A DNA stretch of 32,048 nucleotides from Corynebacterium sp. HMSC04H06 (GCF_001815935.1 NZ_KV823422.1:1-32048), one strand, 5' to 3'. Counted from the first letter of the stretch, positions 6,422-14,792 are shown. Notes: a model not told the origin generated them from the sequence alone. Translations and numbers: made by a program.

Positions 6422-7657
6422 ATGACTAAGGCTATTGTGGTGGGCGCCGGTATGACCGGCCTGTCGACGGCGTGGTACCTGCAGGAACACGGCTACGACG
6501 TGGAAATCGTGGACAAGATCGGGGTCGCCGCCGGCGCGTCCTGGGGCAACGCCGGCTGGCTGGCGCCCGGTAAGACCATCCCGCTGTCCAATTCCAGCCT
6601 GTGGGGCTACGGCCCCACCGCGCTGTTCGATAAGGATGCGGCGCTGAGCGTGCCCACCCGCATCGACCCGAAGTTGTGGGCGTTCGTCGCCCAGTTCATG
6701 GCCCGGGCCAACCAGCGCTCCTGGGACAAGACCATGGCGGCCCTGACCCCCATCGACAAGGCCGCCCTGGGCGCCTACGACGAGCTCATCGACGGCGGCG
6801 TCGACGCCGTGACCCACGAAGGCCCGTTCATCGTCGGCTTCGAAAACGACAACCAGGCCAAGGGCTTTTTGGACGAGGTCGAGGGCGCTATCCGCCACGG
6901 CCAGGAGATCCCCTTCGAAAACCTCAGCCACGCCCAGGCCCTGGACTACGCCCCGATGCTCTCGGAGCGCGTCCAGACTGTCTACAAGCTGGGCGGCCAG
7001 CGCTACATTGAGCCGCAGTACTTCTGCGAGGCCATCGCAGAGTCCTTCGTGGCCCGCGGTGGCACGATTACCACCGGCGCGGAGGTCACCGACGTCCAGT
7101 CCACCCGCAAGCCGGCCATCCAGCTGGCCACCGGTGAGTGGAAGCCCGCCGACGTGGTGGTCATCGCCACCGGGGCCTGGCTGCCGAAGCTGGCCAAGTC
7201 CCTGGGCGTGCGCACCATGGTCCAGGCCGGTCGTGGCTATTCCTTCACCGTCAAGCCGGAGCAGGAAGCCAAGCACTCGGTCTACCTCCCGGAGACCCGC
7301 GTGGCCTGCACCCCGGCACCTACCCGCGGCCGCTTCCAGATCGCCGGCACCATGGAATTCCGCGGCCCCGACGAGGCCTTCCAGCCCGGCCGCATCGAGT
7401 CCATGATCAAGGTCACCGCCCCGATGTTCAAGGGCATCGACTGGGACGACATCCAGGACGAGTGGGTCGGCTCCCGGCCCGTCACCCCGGACGGCCTGCC
7501 GCTTATCGGCCAGACCCAGGTGCCCAACGTCTACACCTGCGGCGGCCACGGCATGTGGGGCGTAGTGTTGGGGCCGATTTCCGGCAAGCTGCTGGCTAAG
7601 CAGATCGCCACCGGCGTTATCGATCCCATCCTGGATCCGTTCGACCCGCTGCGCTAA
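6422..7657 (+). CDS. dadA: FAD-dependent D-amino-acid dehydrogenase (DadA type)
   Basis: A 411-residue FAD enzyme expected to oxidise D-amino acids to 2-oxo acids and ammonia, passing electrons to the respiratory chain. The ATG at 6422 follows a strong GAGGAGGAG. An in-frame ATG at 6308 would add 38 residues lying over the regulatory region and is unlikely. The Rossmann dinucleotide-binding motif GAGMTG is at residues 8-13, and the conserved DAO/DadA features include GASWGNAGWLAPGK near 40-53, GSRPVTPDGLPLIG and the C-terminal GGHGMWGVVLGPISGKLLA. The adjacent Lrp gene supports amino-acid control. Other FAD amine oxidases of the DAO superfamily remain possible, so substrate is not certain. 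Confidence 0.85.
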   Translation: MTKAIVVGAGMTGLSTAWYLQEHGYDVEIVDKIGVAAGASWGNAGWLAPGKTIPLSNSSLWGYGPTALFDKDAALSVPTRIDPKLWAFVAQFMARANQRSWDKTMAALTPIDKAALGAYDELIDGGVDAVTHEGPFIVGFENDNQAKGFLDEVEGAIRHGQEIPFENLSHAQALDYAPMLSERVQTVYKLGGQRYIEPQYFCEAIAESFVARGGTITTGAEVTDVQSTRKPAIQLATGEWKPADVVVIATGAWLPKLAKSLGVRTMVQAGRGYSFTVKPEQEAKHSVYLPETRVACTPAPTRGRFQIAGTMEFRGPDEAFQPGRIESMIKVTAPMFKGIDWDDIQDEWVGSRPVTPDGLPLIGQTQVPNVYTCGGHGMWGVVLGPISGKLLAKQIATGVIDPILDPFDPLR

Positions 7658-7687
7658 GCCCAGCACTTAAGCACGCAAAAGCGCATA

Positions 7688-7727
7688 AAAAATTCCCATC
7701 ACCTCCAACGAGGCGATGGGAATTTTT
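7688..7727. terminator. Bidirectional Rho-independent terminator between dadA and the phosphatase gene
   Basis: AAAAATTCCCATC (7688-7700) pairs with GATGGGAATTTTT (7715-7727); an A/C mismatch and three further pairs close the stem around CCAACG. The U-tracts on both strands serve the two convergent genes. Confidence 0.9.
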
Positions 7728-7735
7728 AAAAAAAC

Positions 7736-9298
7736 TTAAGCCAGGCCGATCTGGCGCAGCAGCTTCTGAATGGGGGAGAAGTCGATCTTCAGGATGCCGG
7801 CTGCCTGGGCGGCGGCGAAGATGGCGCCGAAGATGGCGGCCACGATGCCCGCGCCCGCCAGGCCGGAGGCGGCGTTGGAGCTGCCCTGGGAGGAACCAGT
7901 GTTGTCGTCCCGGTTGTCATCACCCGGCTGCTCGGAGTCATTCGACCACCAGGTCTTCATGGCCAGCTGAGCGACGTCGGTGTTATCGATGTAGTCGCCG
8001 CGGACCGGGTCGGTACCCTTGACGTGGGACATGATGTCCTCGGAGCCAGCGCCCTTGAAGAAGAACGGAACCAGCTGGTTGGTGTGCTCGTCGGAGTACC
8101 ACTGGTGGCTCGGCAGGGACTCGGCGTCGCCGGCCATCTTGTTGAAACGGCCCTCGTCCGGCTCGTTCTCACCGGACAGGTAGCCGGTCTCGTGGTCAGC
8201 GGTGACGATCAGCAGGGTCTCTTCCCAGTTGGAATTCTCCTCGACCCACTTGATGGCGGCGTCGACGGAGGCGTTGAAGTCCTGCATCTCCTCGATCTCA
8301 CGGGCGGACTGGTTGGCGTGGCCGGTCCAGTCGATGGCGCCGCCCTCAATCATCACGGAGAAGCCGTCAGCGTCCTGACCCAGGGCGTTCAGGGCGCCGG
8401 TGGTCATGGTCGGCAGGTCAACCACGTCGTTTTGCGGATCGGAGTACGGGGCGGTGCCTTCGCCGGAGCGGGACTGCTGCAGGGTGGAGTGGACCGGAGC
8501 CAGGCCCCAGTACTTCTTGCCCTCTTCCACGTTGCCCTCGGCCAGGCTGGCGAAGCCGTCGTTGGAGTCGAAGTACTCCCAGTCGGTCTCACCCTCGGCC
8601 AGGCGGTTGTAGTCGGCTTCGTCGATGTAGCCGAAGGAACCGGTCTGCGTCGGCTGGTTGTCATCGGTGAAGAACGGGTGGCCAGCGCCCATGACCACGG
8701 ACAGGTCCGAGTCGATCATGTCCTTGGCGATCTCGCCGTAGGCGTTGCGGTCCTGGTTGTGGGCGGCGAAGGCGGCCGGGGTGGCGTGGGAGAACGGCAC
8801 GGAGGAAACCACGCCGGCGGACTTGCCCTGCTCGATGGCGGTCTCCTGGAAGTTCTTCTGGGCCATCCCGTAGTTGGACATACCTAGGATGCCGTTTTCG
8901 ACCTTCACGCCAGTGGCCATGGCGGTACCCGCCGCGGCCGAGTCGGTGATGATGCCTTCCTGCACGTACTCGTGGGTGGCCCAGGCCTGGGACGGATCGT
9001 AGGATCCGCCCTGGGAGTAGGTGGACATGGACAGACGGTTGAAGTCCTCGTAGGACTGGACGGACTCGCCGTCCAGCTCCTGCGGGCCGGCCTCACTGAA
9101 TTCGCCGTCGACCAGGTACTTGGACTGGCCGGTTTCATACAGGTTGTTGTAGGCGACGTGGCCATAGCCCATGCCGTCACCGATCATGTAGATGATGTTC
9201 TTCGGGCCGTTGGATTCCTGGGCGGTGGCCGGGGCAACGCCCGCGGCGATCAGGGAAGCAGCAACGGCCACGGAGCCGGCGCGCAGAGAAAAACGCAT
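7736..9298 (-). CDS. phoA: Secreted, membrane-anchored alkaline phosphatase
   Basis: A 520-residue PhoA-family phosphomonoesterase releasing phosphate outside the membrane. A Sec signal peptide occupies about 1-26 (cleavage near ATA/QES). Metal and active-site motifs are present: MIGDGMG with Asp41, TDSAAAGTAMATG with nucleophile Ser120, and VTADHETG. After the catalytic domain comes a low-complexity linker (PGDDNRDDNTGSSQGSSNA), one hydrophobic helix (AGAGIVAAIFGAIFAAAQAA) and a short amphipathic end (SPIQKLLRQIGLA). This anchor resembles that of the metallophosphoesterase at 25917. The ATG follows GAAGGA. Expression under phosphate limitation is expected for the family, but I could not define a PhoR site. 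Confidence 0.9.
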   Translation of the reverse strand: MRFSLRAGSVAVAASLIAAGVAPATAQESNGPKNIIYMIGDGMGYGHVAYNNLYETGQSKYLVDGEFSEAGPQELDGESVQSYEDFNRLSMSTYSQGGSYDPSQAWATHEYVQEGIITDSAAAGTAMATGVKVENGILGMSNYGMAQKNFQETAIEQGKSAGVVSSVPFSHATPAAFAAHNQDRNAYGEIAKDMIDSDLSVVMGAGHPFFTDDNQPTQTGSFGYIDEADYNRLAEGETDWEYFDSNDGFASLAEGNVEEGKKYWGLAPVHSTLQQSRSGEGTAPYSDPQNDVVDLPTMTTGALNALGQDADGFSVMIEGGAIDWTGHANQSAREIEEMQDFNASVDAAIKWVEENSNWEETLLIVTADHETGYLSGENEPDEGRFNKMAGDAESLPSHQWYSDEHTNQLVPFFFKGAGSEDIMSHVKGTDPVRGDYIDNTDVAQLAMKTWWSNDSEQPGDDNRDDNTGSSQGSSNAASGLAGAGIVAAIFGAIFAAAQAAGILKIDFSPIQKLLRQIGLA

Positions 9299-9552
9299 GA
9301 GAAGGGTCCTTCACTTAGACGAGATAGAGAGACAAGATGAGACAACGTACGGGCGGTGGTGGCCTGCATCCCCATGCTGCGCCAAGGGCAGCGTTATGGT
9401 TTTGACAGGTCGGCCACAGCCGCACGTGAAGAAACTCTAAACTCCGAACATCTCGGGACGATGACAGTAAAGGAAACTTCGCGTTAACTCTCGCGGGCAC
9501 ACCCCGCGCCGGGGTGCGCCCAGGGGAAAGCCCCGGAGACAACCGTCAGGCG
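9299..9552. other. Intergenic region upstream of the phosphatase
   Basis: Holds the 5' leader and promoter of the minus-strand phosphatase and the 3' flank of the HDAC-like remnant. I see no confident -35/-10 pair and no hairpin with a T-run. Confidence 0.4.
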
Positions 9553-10525
9553 CTAGCCGGCCGGTACCTGCTCGACGAGCGCGGCGGCGCGGGCGACCTC
9601 GGCGCGCTGGTGCTCGTAGAGCTCGTCCACGCCCTTGGTGTCCAGGTTCGCCGCGTGCGGGTCCCCGAAGCCGGACTCGCGGCCGGTCAGCTCCTCGATA
9701 ACCCCCAGCCCGCAGATGGGCAGGTAGTACGGGCTGTAGCCGCCCTCCTGGAGGAAGGCGATCCGGCCGCCGCAGAGGGCATCGGCAGCCGCCAGCAGCC
9801 GGCGGGTAAGCGCCTTGAAGCCGCGCTGGGTGACCATCATCTGCGCCAGGGGATCCATGATGGCGGCATCAAAGCCGCTGGCCACCACGATAAGTTCCGG
9901 CCGAAAGCGCTCGAGCGCAGGCACCACCACGTCCGCGAACGCTAGATCGTAGACCGCGTTGCCGCTGCCCGGCGGCAGGGGAATATTCAGCGCCGCGCCC
10001 TGACCTGCGCCGGTGCCGTTGTGCTCGCGGTGCCAGGAGCGTGGCGGGAAGTTGTTGTGCTGGTGGATGGAGATGGTCAGCACCTCCGGGTTGTCCCACC
10101 AGATGTCCTGGGTGCCGTTGCCGTGGTGGACGTCCCAGTCCACTACCGCCACGCTTTTAACACCCAGCGTCTGTCGCGCGTGCGCGATCGCCACGGAGGC
10201 GTTCCCGAACAGGCAAAAGCCCATTCCGCGGGCGCGCTCGGCGTGATGACCCGGCGGGTTGACCAGCCCGTAGGCCGTATCCACCTCGCCGGTGACCACG
10301 GCCTCCACCGTGCGGATGGCCCCGCCGGCGGCTAGGCGCGCGATGTCGAACCCACCCCGGCCGAACGGGCTGGCGCCGTCGCCGGCGTCGCCCCCCGCGC
10401 AGCAGCTGCGACTGCCGTTTCATCTCCGCGATGTGCTCGCGGGTGTGCACCCGTGCAAGCTCGTCTTCGTTCGCGTACCGCGCCGGCAGCGGCGTCACTC
10501 GGTTCGACAGGGAATGGAGCCCCCT
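9553..10525 (-). pseudogene. Class II HDAC / acetylpolyamine amidohydrolase family, frameshifted and 5'-truncated
   Basis: The C-terminal 250 residues are a good zinc amidohydrolase of the arginase-deacetylase fold: NPPGHHAE, VVDWDVHHGNGTQDIWW (metal-binding DxH), SGFDA and LQEGGYSPYY. The preceding residues (LTPLPAR-like VTPLPARYANEDELARVHTR then EHIAEMKRQSQLL) lie in another frame. The frames join at a run of six G (minus strand) near 10396-10401. Removing one G gives LLRGGDAGDGASPFGRGGF, the expected family sequence. Upstream an in-frame TAA near 10530 cuts off the N-terminal 60-70 residues that relatives have, and no start codon with a ribosome binding site is visible. The G-run shift alone could be a sequencing error, but the missing N-terminus suggests real decay. 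Confidence 0.8.
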
Positions 10526-10547
10526 AAACCGGAGTTATCTTTCTCCC

Positions 10548-10736
10548 ATGAGTCTGAATAACAAGGAACGCTAGGCCGCTGCGGCGGAGATTGCGGAGAA
10601 CCTGCGGCGGGCGAGCATTGATGAGCCGGCGCTGCAGGCCATGACCGGGTTGCCGGATGGGCGCTTTGCGGCGGCGCTGAACGTGACTGCGGCGTGCGAC
10701 CCGGCGGATGTCTGGTGGGGGCGGGCTCAGGAATGA
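10548..10736 (+). pseudogene. DUF2316-like protein with an in-frame amber stop
   Basis: Starting at ATG 10548 the reading is MSLNNKER, then TAG at 10572-10574. The same frame stays open from AAAAEIAENLRRASIDEP through LPDGRFAAALNVTA to DPADVWWGRAQE and a TGA at 10734. This matches the small DUF2316 family (MSLN... start, helical repeat, DPxDVW near the end). Only 62 codons remain, while family members are longer, so the C-terminus is also shortened. A single-base change (for example CAG to TAG) would create the stop. A divergent broken HDAC gene lies immediately to the left, so both genes here are decaying. Confidence 0.6.
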
Positions 10737-10740
10737 CAAA

Positions 10741-10785
10741 AGCGGCCGAGGGCTGGATGGTGGATCCGGTCCTCGGCCGCTGTTT
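10741..10785. terminator. Bidirectional terminator between DUF2316 remnant and fruA
   Basis: AGCGGCCGAGG (10741-10751) pairs perfectly with CCTCGGCCGCT (10771-10781), an 11-bp stem with a 19-nt loop. GTTTTC follows on the plus strand and CTTTTG on the minus strand. Confidence 0.85.
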
Positions 10786-10812
10786 TCTGCGCCCGGCAGG
10801 GTCGTGCGGTGG

Positions 10813-12879
10813 TTAGGCCACTGCCTCTTCGACGAGGGCGACGACGGCGCGGCGGTCCGCGGCGGCGAAGAGCTTATCGCGGAAGTCCTGCTTCATCAGG
10901 CTGCGCGCCAGCTTGGACAGCAGCTTGAGGTGCTGCTTGCCGGCATCGTCGGGCACGGCGATGAGGAAGACTAGGCGGGAGGGCTCTTCGTCCGCGGCCC
11001 AGGGGATGCCGGGCTCGTCTAGGCGGGCAAAGGCCAGGGTCGGGGCGGCCACGCCGGCCACGCGGGCGTGCGGGATGGCCACGGCGTTGCCCACGGAGGT
11101 CGAGTGCTTGGCCTCCCGGGCGACGGCGGCGTCCACTACGGCATCCGCGTCGGTGATGCGCCCGCTTGTGGCTGCGGCGGCGACGAGCTCACGGATGACG
11201 TCGTCGCGGCTGGAGACGGTATCCGGATCCAGCAGCACCACCGAAGGGTCGATGAGCGTGCTAGGAGTCGTGGCGGTCGCCGTAGTGCTTTTGGTGGCCG
11301 TGGCGGCACCCGCGGCGCCGGCTGGGACCGCGGCACCCGTGGTTTCGGTGCCGGGCTGGGCGCTGTTGGCATCGGTGGAATCGGCGGTGTCGGCGTTGGT
11401 GTTCTGTGCCTCTTCGGCGGCGGGGTTCTTCCTCTGGGTGAGCCCCACCAGGACCAGGATGAGGATGGTCGTGGCGGCCACGCCAGCGGCCATGGCGATG
11501 AAGAAGCCGACGACGTTGTCCACCGCGCCCAGCAGGGCGACGATGGGGCCGCCGTGCATGACGTGGTCGGCCGCGCCGAAGGCACCGGCCAGGGCGCCGG
11601 CGATGGCGCCGCCGACGACGTTGGCCGGAATGACCTGCAGCGGGCGGGCCGCGGCCAGAGGGATGGCGCCTTCGGTGATACCGAAGAAGCCCATGAACAG
11701 TGCGGCGATGCCGGAGTCGCGCTCCGCCTTGGTAAACCAAGCGCGGCGGATGAGCGTGGCCAGCCCCACGGCCAGCGGCGGGACGGCGATGGCGGCCGCG
11801 GCCATGCCCATCGGCAGCGCGTTACCGGAGGCGATCATGCCGCCGCCGAAGAGGAAGGCGGTCTTGTTGAAGGGCCCGCCCATGTCGAAGGCCATCATGG
11901 CGCCGATGATGGCACCCAGCACCAGCATCGAGGCGCCTTGCATGCCCGCGAGGTACTCGGTCAGCGCGGCGAAAACGCTGGCAATCGGGGCGCCGATGAG
12001 CCAGATGAAGGCCAGGCCCACGGTGAGCGTGGTCAGGATCGGGATGACGATGATGGGCCAGATGGGCGCGATGAACTTGTGGACCGGGATCTTCCTAATT
12101 CCCAGGGCCACGTAGCCGGACAAGATACCGGTGACGATGCCGCCCAAGAAGCCGGCGCCGGCCTCCGAGCCGTAGAGGGAACCGGTGGTGGCGATAAAGC
12201 CCGTAATCAGGCCCGGAGCAAGCCCTGGCCGGTCCGCGATGCCGACGGCGATATAGCCGGAAAGCACCGGTACCATCAGGGAAAACGCCAGGGTACCCAG
12301 CTCAGAGATGGTGAACCAGAAGGAACCCTCCGGGATGGCCAGGCCCTCCGGGGTGGGCGTGCCGCCGATGGACAGGGCCACAGCCAGCAGCAGACCGCCC
12401 GTGACCACGAACGGGATCATGTGGCTGACACCGTTCATCAGGGCCTTGTACATAGTCTGGCCCACGCCGGCGATGCCGGAGGATGAGGACGTGGCGCCTT
12501 CGTCCTGGCCGGGCTGGTCGGCCTGCTGTTTTTGCAGCTGGCGGTCGGTGAAGGTGTTGGCCTCCAGGGACTGTCGCAGCAGCTCATTCGGGCGCTTGAT
12601 GGCGTCGTCGACGCCGGTGGCCAGCAGGCGCTTGCCTACGAAGCGCTCCTTGTTGATGACGGTATCGGCGCCGATGAGGATGGCATCGGCAGCCTCAATA
12701 TCAGCGGGGGTAAATGCACCCTCGACGCCGATGGAACCGTGCGTTTCGACCTGGAGATCGAAACCTAATTCTTGCGCGGCCGCGGTGAGATTCTCGGCCG
12801 CCATATACGTGTGCGCGATGCCCGTGGGGCAGGCGGTGATCGCCAGGATGCGCGGCGGGTTCTTAGTGTTATCGGACAT
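10813..12879 (-). CDS. fruA: PTS fructose transporter subunit EIIBCA
   Basis: A 688-residue fusion that imports and phosphorylates fructose to fructose-1-phosphate. Order: EIIB (about 8-105) with phospho-Cys17 in TACPTGIAHTYMAAE; a Gln/Ser linker; EIIC (about 140-490) with many membrane helices and MAFDMGGPFNKTAFLFG; an Ala/Thr-rich linker; EIIA (about 545-688) with phospho-His604 in AIPHAR. The ATG at 12879 is preferred. A TTG at 12915 would add MARLAWGHKIGS but coincides with the likely -35 element, and no ribosome binding site precedes either codon, so the mRNA may be leaderless. No fruK, fruR, ptsI or ptsH is nearby, so those functions must be elsewhere. Confidence 0.92.
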   Translation of the reverse strand: MSDNTKNPPRILAITACPTGIAHTYMAAENLTAAAQELGFDLQVETHGSIGVEGAFTPADIEAADAILIGADTVINKERFVGKRLLATGVDDAIKRPNELLRQSLEANTFTDRQLQKQQADQPGQDEGATSSSSGIAGVGQTMYKALMNGVSHMIPFVVTGGLLLAVALSIGGTPTPEGLAIPEGSFWFTISELGTLAFSLMVPVLSGYIAVGIADRPGLAPGLITGFIATTGSLYGSEAGAGFLGGIVTGILSGYVALGIRKIPVHKFIAPIWPIIVIPILTTLTVGLAFIWLIGAPIASVFAALTEYLAGMQGASMLVLGAIIGAMMAFDMGGPFNKTAFLFGGGMIASGNALPMGMAAAAIAVPPLAVGLATLIRRAWFTKAERDSGIAALFMGFFGITEGAIPLAAARPLQVIPANVVGGAIAGALAGAFGAADHVMHGGPIVALLGAVDNVVGFFIAMAAGVAATTILILVLVGLTQRKNPAAEEAQNTNADTADSTDANSAQPGTETTGAAVPAGAAGAATATKSTTATATTPSTLIDPSVVLLDPDTVSSRDDVIRELVAAAATSGRITDADAVVDAAVAREAKHSTSVGNAVAIPHARVAGVAAPTLAFARLDEPGIPWAADEEPSRLVFLIAVPDDAGKQHLKLLSKLARSLMKQDFRDKLFAAADRRAVVALVEEAVA

Positions 12880-12886
12880 GGAACCA

Positions 12887-12915
12887 ATTTTATGGCCCCA
12901 GGCGAGCCGGGCCAA
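12887..12915 (-). promoter_or_regulatory. fruA promoter, probably leaderless
   Basis: On the minus strand TTGGCC (12915-12910), a 17-bp spacer and TAAAAT (12892-12887) form a good sigma-A-type promoter. Only seven bases separate the -10 box from the ATG at 12879, so transcription would start at or next to the A of the start codon. Confidence 0.65.
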
Positions 12916-12943
12916 GACAATTGGGAAGAAAACAAAAAGCGCC

Positions 12944-12986
12944 GCCCAGTCTGCGACACCTCAGTGAGATGTCAGGCAGACCGGGC
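12944..12986 (-). terminator. Terminator after the small membrane gene
   Basis: GCCCGGTCTGC (minus, from 12986) pairs with GCAGACTGGGC (to 12944) with one G-U pair, an 11-bp stem. It is followed by GGCGCTTTTTGTTTTC. It separates the small gene at 12999 from fruA. Confidence 0.8.
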
Positions 12987-12998
12987 TGTGGGCCTAAT

Positions 12999-13220
12999 TT
13001 AGCGTTGCGGGCCGGCTGAGTGACCGCGGGGAAAACGGCGGAGGACTAGCCACAGCAAGAAGCCCAGCAGCGGTAACCCGAACTGGACAAGGCACCAAAG
13101 AATAGTCCGAACGCTAGAACTTCTTTGTCGTCTCTCCCAAAGGAAGACGACAACAGTGAGGGCGATACAAATGAGGGGGAGGACAATCCACAAGAGGTCA
13201 TAAAGAATTGGGATCTCCAT
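12999..13220 (-). CDS. Small two-TM membrane protein (PLDc_N-like)
   Basis: A 73-residue protein with two hydrophobic helices at about 7-28 and 42-61, separated by a basic loop (WERRQRSSSVR), and a basic C-terminus (LRRFPRGHSAG). The pattern, with LVQFGLPLLGFLLWLVLRR, resembles the N-terminal membrane domain seen in phospholipase D/cardiolipin synthase relatives and in stand-alone PLDc_N proteins. GGAGG lies 12 bases before the ATG. It has its own downstream terminator, supporting it as a real gene. Base composition is more AT-rich than neighbours. Function unknown. Confidence 0.55.
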   Translation of the reverse strand: MEIPILYDLLWIVLPLICIALTVVVFLWERRQRSSSVRTILWCLVQFGLPLLGFLLWLVLRRFPRGHSAGPQR

Positions 13221-13240
13221 TAGCTATCTCGACCTCCAAT

Positions 13241-13276
13241 TCAATCTTGTCCCAAAAATCAATCTGGTCCCAAAAA
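13241..13276. repeat. 18-bp tandem duplication, one mismatch
   Basis: TCAATCTTGTCCCAAAAA (13241-13258) is followed directly by TCAATCTGGTCCCAAAAA (13259-13276), between the small membrane gene and the terminator of the aerolysin-like gene. Confidence 0.85.
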
Positions 13277-13278
13277 GA

Positions 13279-13336
13279 AAACTCCCTTGGTTGCGCTAGA
13301 AGGAATCACATTCCCAATGCGCTGCCAAGGGAGTTT
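13279..13336 (-). terminator. Long stem-loop terminator downstream of the aerolysin-like gene
   Basis: AAACTCCCTTGG (13279-13290) pairs perfectly with CCAAGGGAGTTT (13325-13336). The 34-nt loop contains a nested GGAAT/ATTCC hairpin. A further 7-bp inverted repeat (AGTTCCT/AGGAACT, 13378-13400) lies just after the stop codon. The T-rich stretch on the minus strand supports termination. Confidence 0.7.
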
Positions 13337-13409
13337 ATAGCATCACCGCTTTAGCCGATGAGCAGTTAGTCCCATGTAGTTCCTCTGACCCGAAGGAACT
13401 TAGTGGTCT

Positions 13410-14792
13410 TTAGTACAGGCCGCTGTGCTTCTTGCCGAAGTCGTTGGTGCCAACCTTGCGGGAGTCAACGTTCTGGTCGTTGCCCTTGGAGTTGTCACCG
13501 TCCAGGCGGGAGGTCTGGGTAACGGTAATGTAGTTCTTCAGGCGGCCTTCCTTGGTGTTGCCGTCGCCAAAGTCCAAGAACGCCAGCTCCTGCTTGTCAC
13601 CCTTGTTGATCGGGTTGGACAGGTTGACCTCGAAGGAGCGGGTGGAGGTCTTCTCATCGAAGCCCAGGTCGCGGATGTGAGCACCGTTGGTGGAGCGCGG
13701 GGTGATCAGACGGTCAACGCCCTCCGGGCCCTCTTCGGTCTTGACATCGACGCGGAACTGAACGGCCGGGAAATCACCGTAGTAGCGCTTGGAACCAACG
13801 TTCTCAGCGCCGACGGCGACGGTGCCGGCGAAGCCAGCGTGCTTAGCGCCGGAGGTCTTGATGAACGGCTTCAGGTCCAGCTCGGAGTCTTCCTCGGCGG
13901 CCTCGCCCTTGTCGACCTCTTCCTGCTTCTTCTTGTCAGCAGCCTCTTCCTTGTCGCCCTCAGCCTCGGAAGCAACCTCTTCCTCAACCGGCTTCTCGTT
14001 CTCGGCGATAACCTCGGCGTCAGCCTTCGGGTCCTTGTCTTCCTCAACAACCTTCGGGTCGTTGACGTCGGTGGTGTTCTGAGCGTCCTTGTTCGGAGCG
14101 AAGGAGTCAGCCAGGTCGTCGTACAGCTTGACGCGGACCTCGTTCTTGACCGGCTGCAGAGCGGACCAGAAGGTCGGGGTGGACCAGGTGCCGTTCGGCT
14201 TGCAGTACTGCTGGGTACCGGTCATGTTCAGGACGCGGAAGCCGTAGGTGGCCTCACCGGTGTGGTTCGGCGGAACATCGTACGGGCCAATGGTCTGGCC
14301 AGCGTCCCAGGACAGGGAGTAGGACGCGGAAGCACCGATCTTGGTGGCGATGGAGTGGGAGATACCCACGGAGGACTCGCCGCCATCCTTGGAGTAGCCG
14401 CCACCCAGGTTCATGGAGGTGGTGGAGGTGCGGTCACCGTTGATCTCCACGTTGATGGACTGAGACTTGGACAGGTCCTGGCTGAGCGGGATGTCCTTCT
14501 TGGTCTGGTTGGTGGTGGAGATGGTGCCGGCCGGCATGAAGGTGTCGGTGGCCTTGTAGACCACGGTGCGGTGGTCTTCCCACGGGTTGCAGACCGGGCG
14601 CGGGTTCAGCACGTTGGCCTTCATGTGGTCGGAGCCGTGGGTGGTGTGGATGATCGGCAGCTTCGGGTTCAGCGCCGGGGTCTCCGGGTAGGACTCGGTC
14701 TGGGTAGCGGCACCGGCGACCGGGGCGGTCAGGGCGGTACCCGCAACGATGATGCCAGCGGTCAGGCCGGCAAAACGACGACGGATATTCAT
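13410..14792 (-). CDS. Secreted aerolysin/ETX-MTX2-like protein with acidic linker and C-terminal domain
   Basis: A 460-residue exported protein. ATG 14792 follows AGGAG by about 10 bases; an upstream TTG-type start would add 17 residues and spoil the signal peptide. Residues 1-28 are a Sec signal (cleavage near VAGA/ATQ). Residues about 75-200 are Ser/Thr-rich alternating beta sequence: SLSQ-type strand (IPLSQDLSKSQSINVEI), a candidate amphipathic hairpin (about 105-162), then YSLSWDAGQTIGPYDVPPNH and TYGF. This order, especially the W...VPPxxT step, resembles aerolysin/ETX-MTX2 beta-pore formers. Cys68 and Cys197 may form a disulfide. Residues about 235-315 are Glu/Lys-rich and disordered. 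The last 145 residues form an unrecognised beta-rich domain ending KKHSGLY. Codon use is strongly biased, suggesting high expression. Pore formation is inference; a surface porin-like or adhesive role is possible. Confidence 0.65.
   Translation of the reverse strand: MNIRRRFAGLTAGIIVAGTALTAPVAGAATQTESYPETPALNPKLPIIHTTHGSDHMKANVLNPRPVCNPWEDHRTVVYKATDTFMPAGTISTTNQTKKDIPLSQDLSKSQSINVEINGDRTSTTSMNLGGGYSKDGGESSVGISHSIATKIGASASYSLSWDAGQTIGPYDVPPNHTGEATYGFRVLNMTGTQQYCKPNGTWSTPTFWSALQPVKNEVRVKLYDDLADSFAPNKDAQNTTDVNDPKVVEEDKDPKADAEVIAENEKPVEEEVASEAEGDKEEAADKKKQEEVDKGEAAEEDSELDLKPFIKTSGAKHAGFAGTVAVGAENVGSKRYYGDFPAVQFRVDVKTEEGPEGVDRLITPRSTNGAHIRDLGFDEKTSTRSFEVNLSNPINKGDKQELAFLDFGDGNTKEGRLKNYITVTQTSRLDGDNSKGNDQNVDSRKVGTNDFGKKHSGLY

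Noticed and set aside
10572..10574. Recoding of TAG in the DUF2316-like gene
   Set aside because: Pyrrolysine use is not expected in corynebacteria and the gene is also shortened; a nonsense mutation is simpler.
11068..12486. 472-codon plus-strand open frame opposite fruA
   Set aside because: Gly/Arg/Asp/His-rich composition and exact antisense phasing are typical of high-GC shadow frames; fruA has full domain support.
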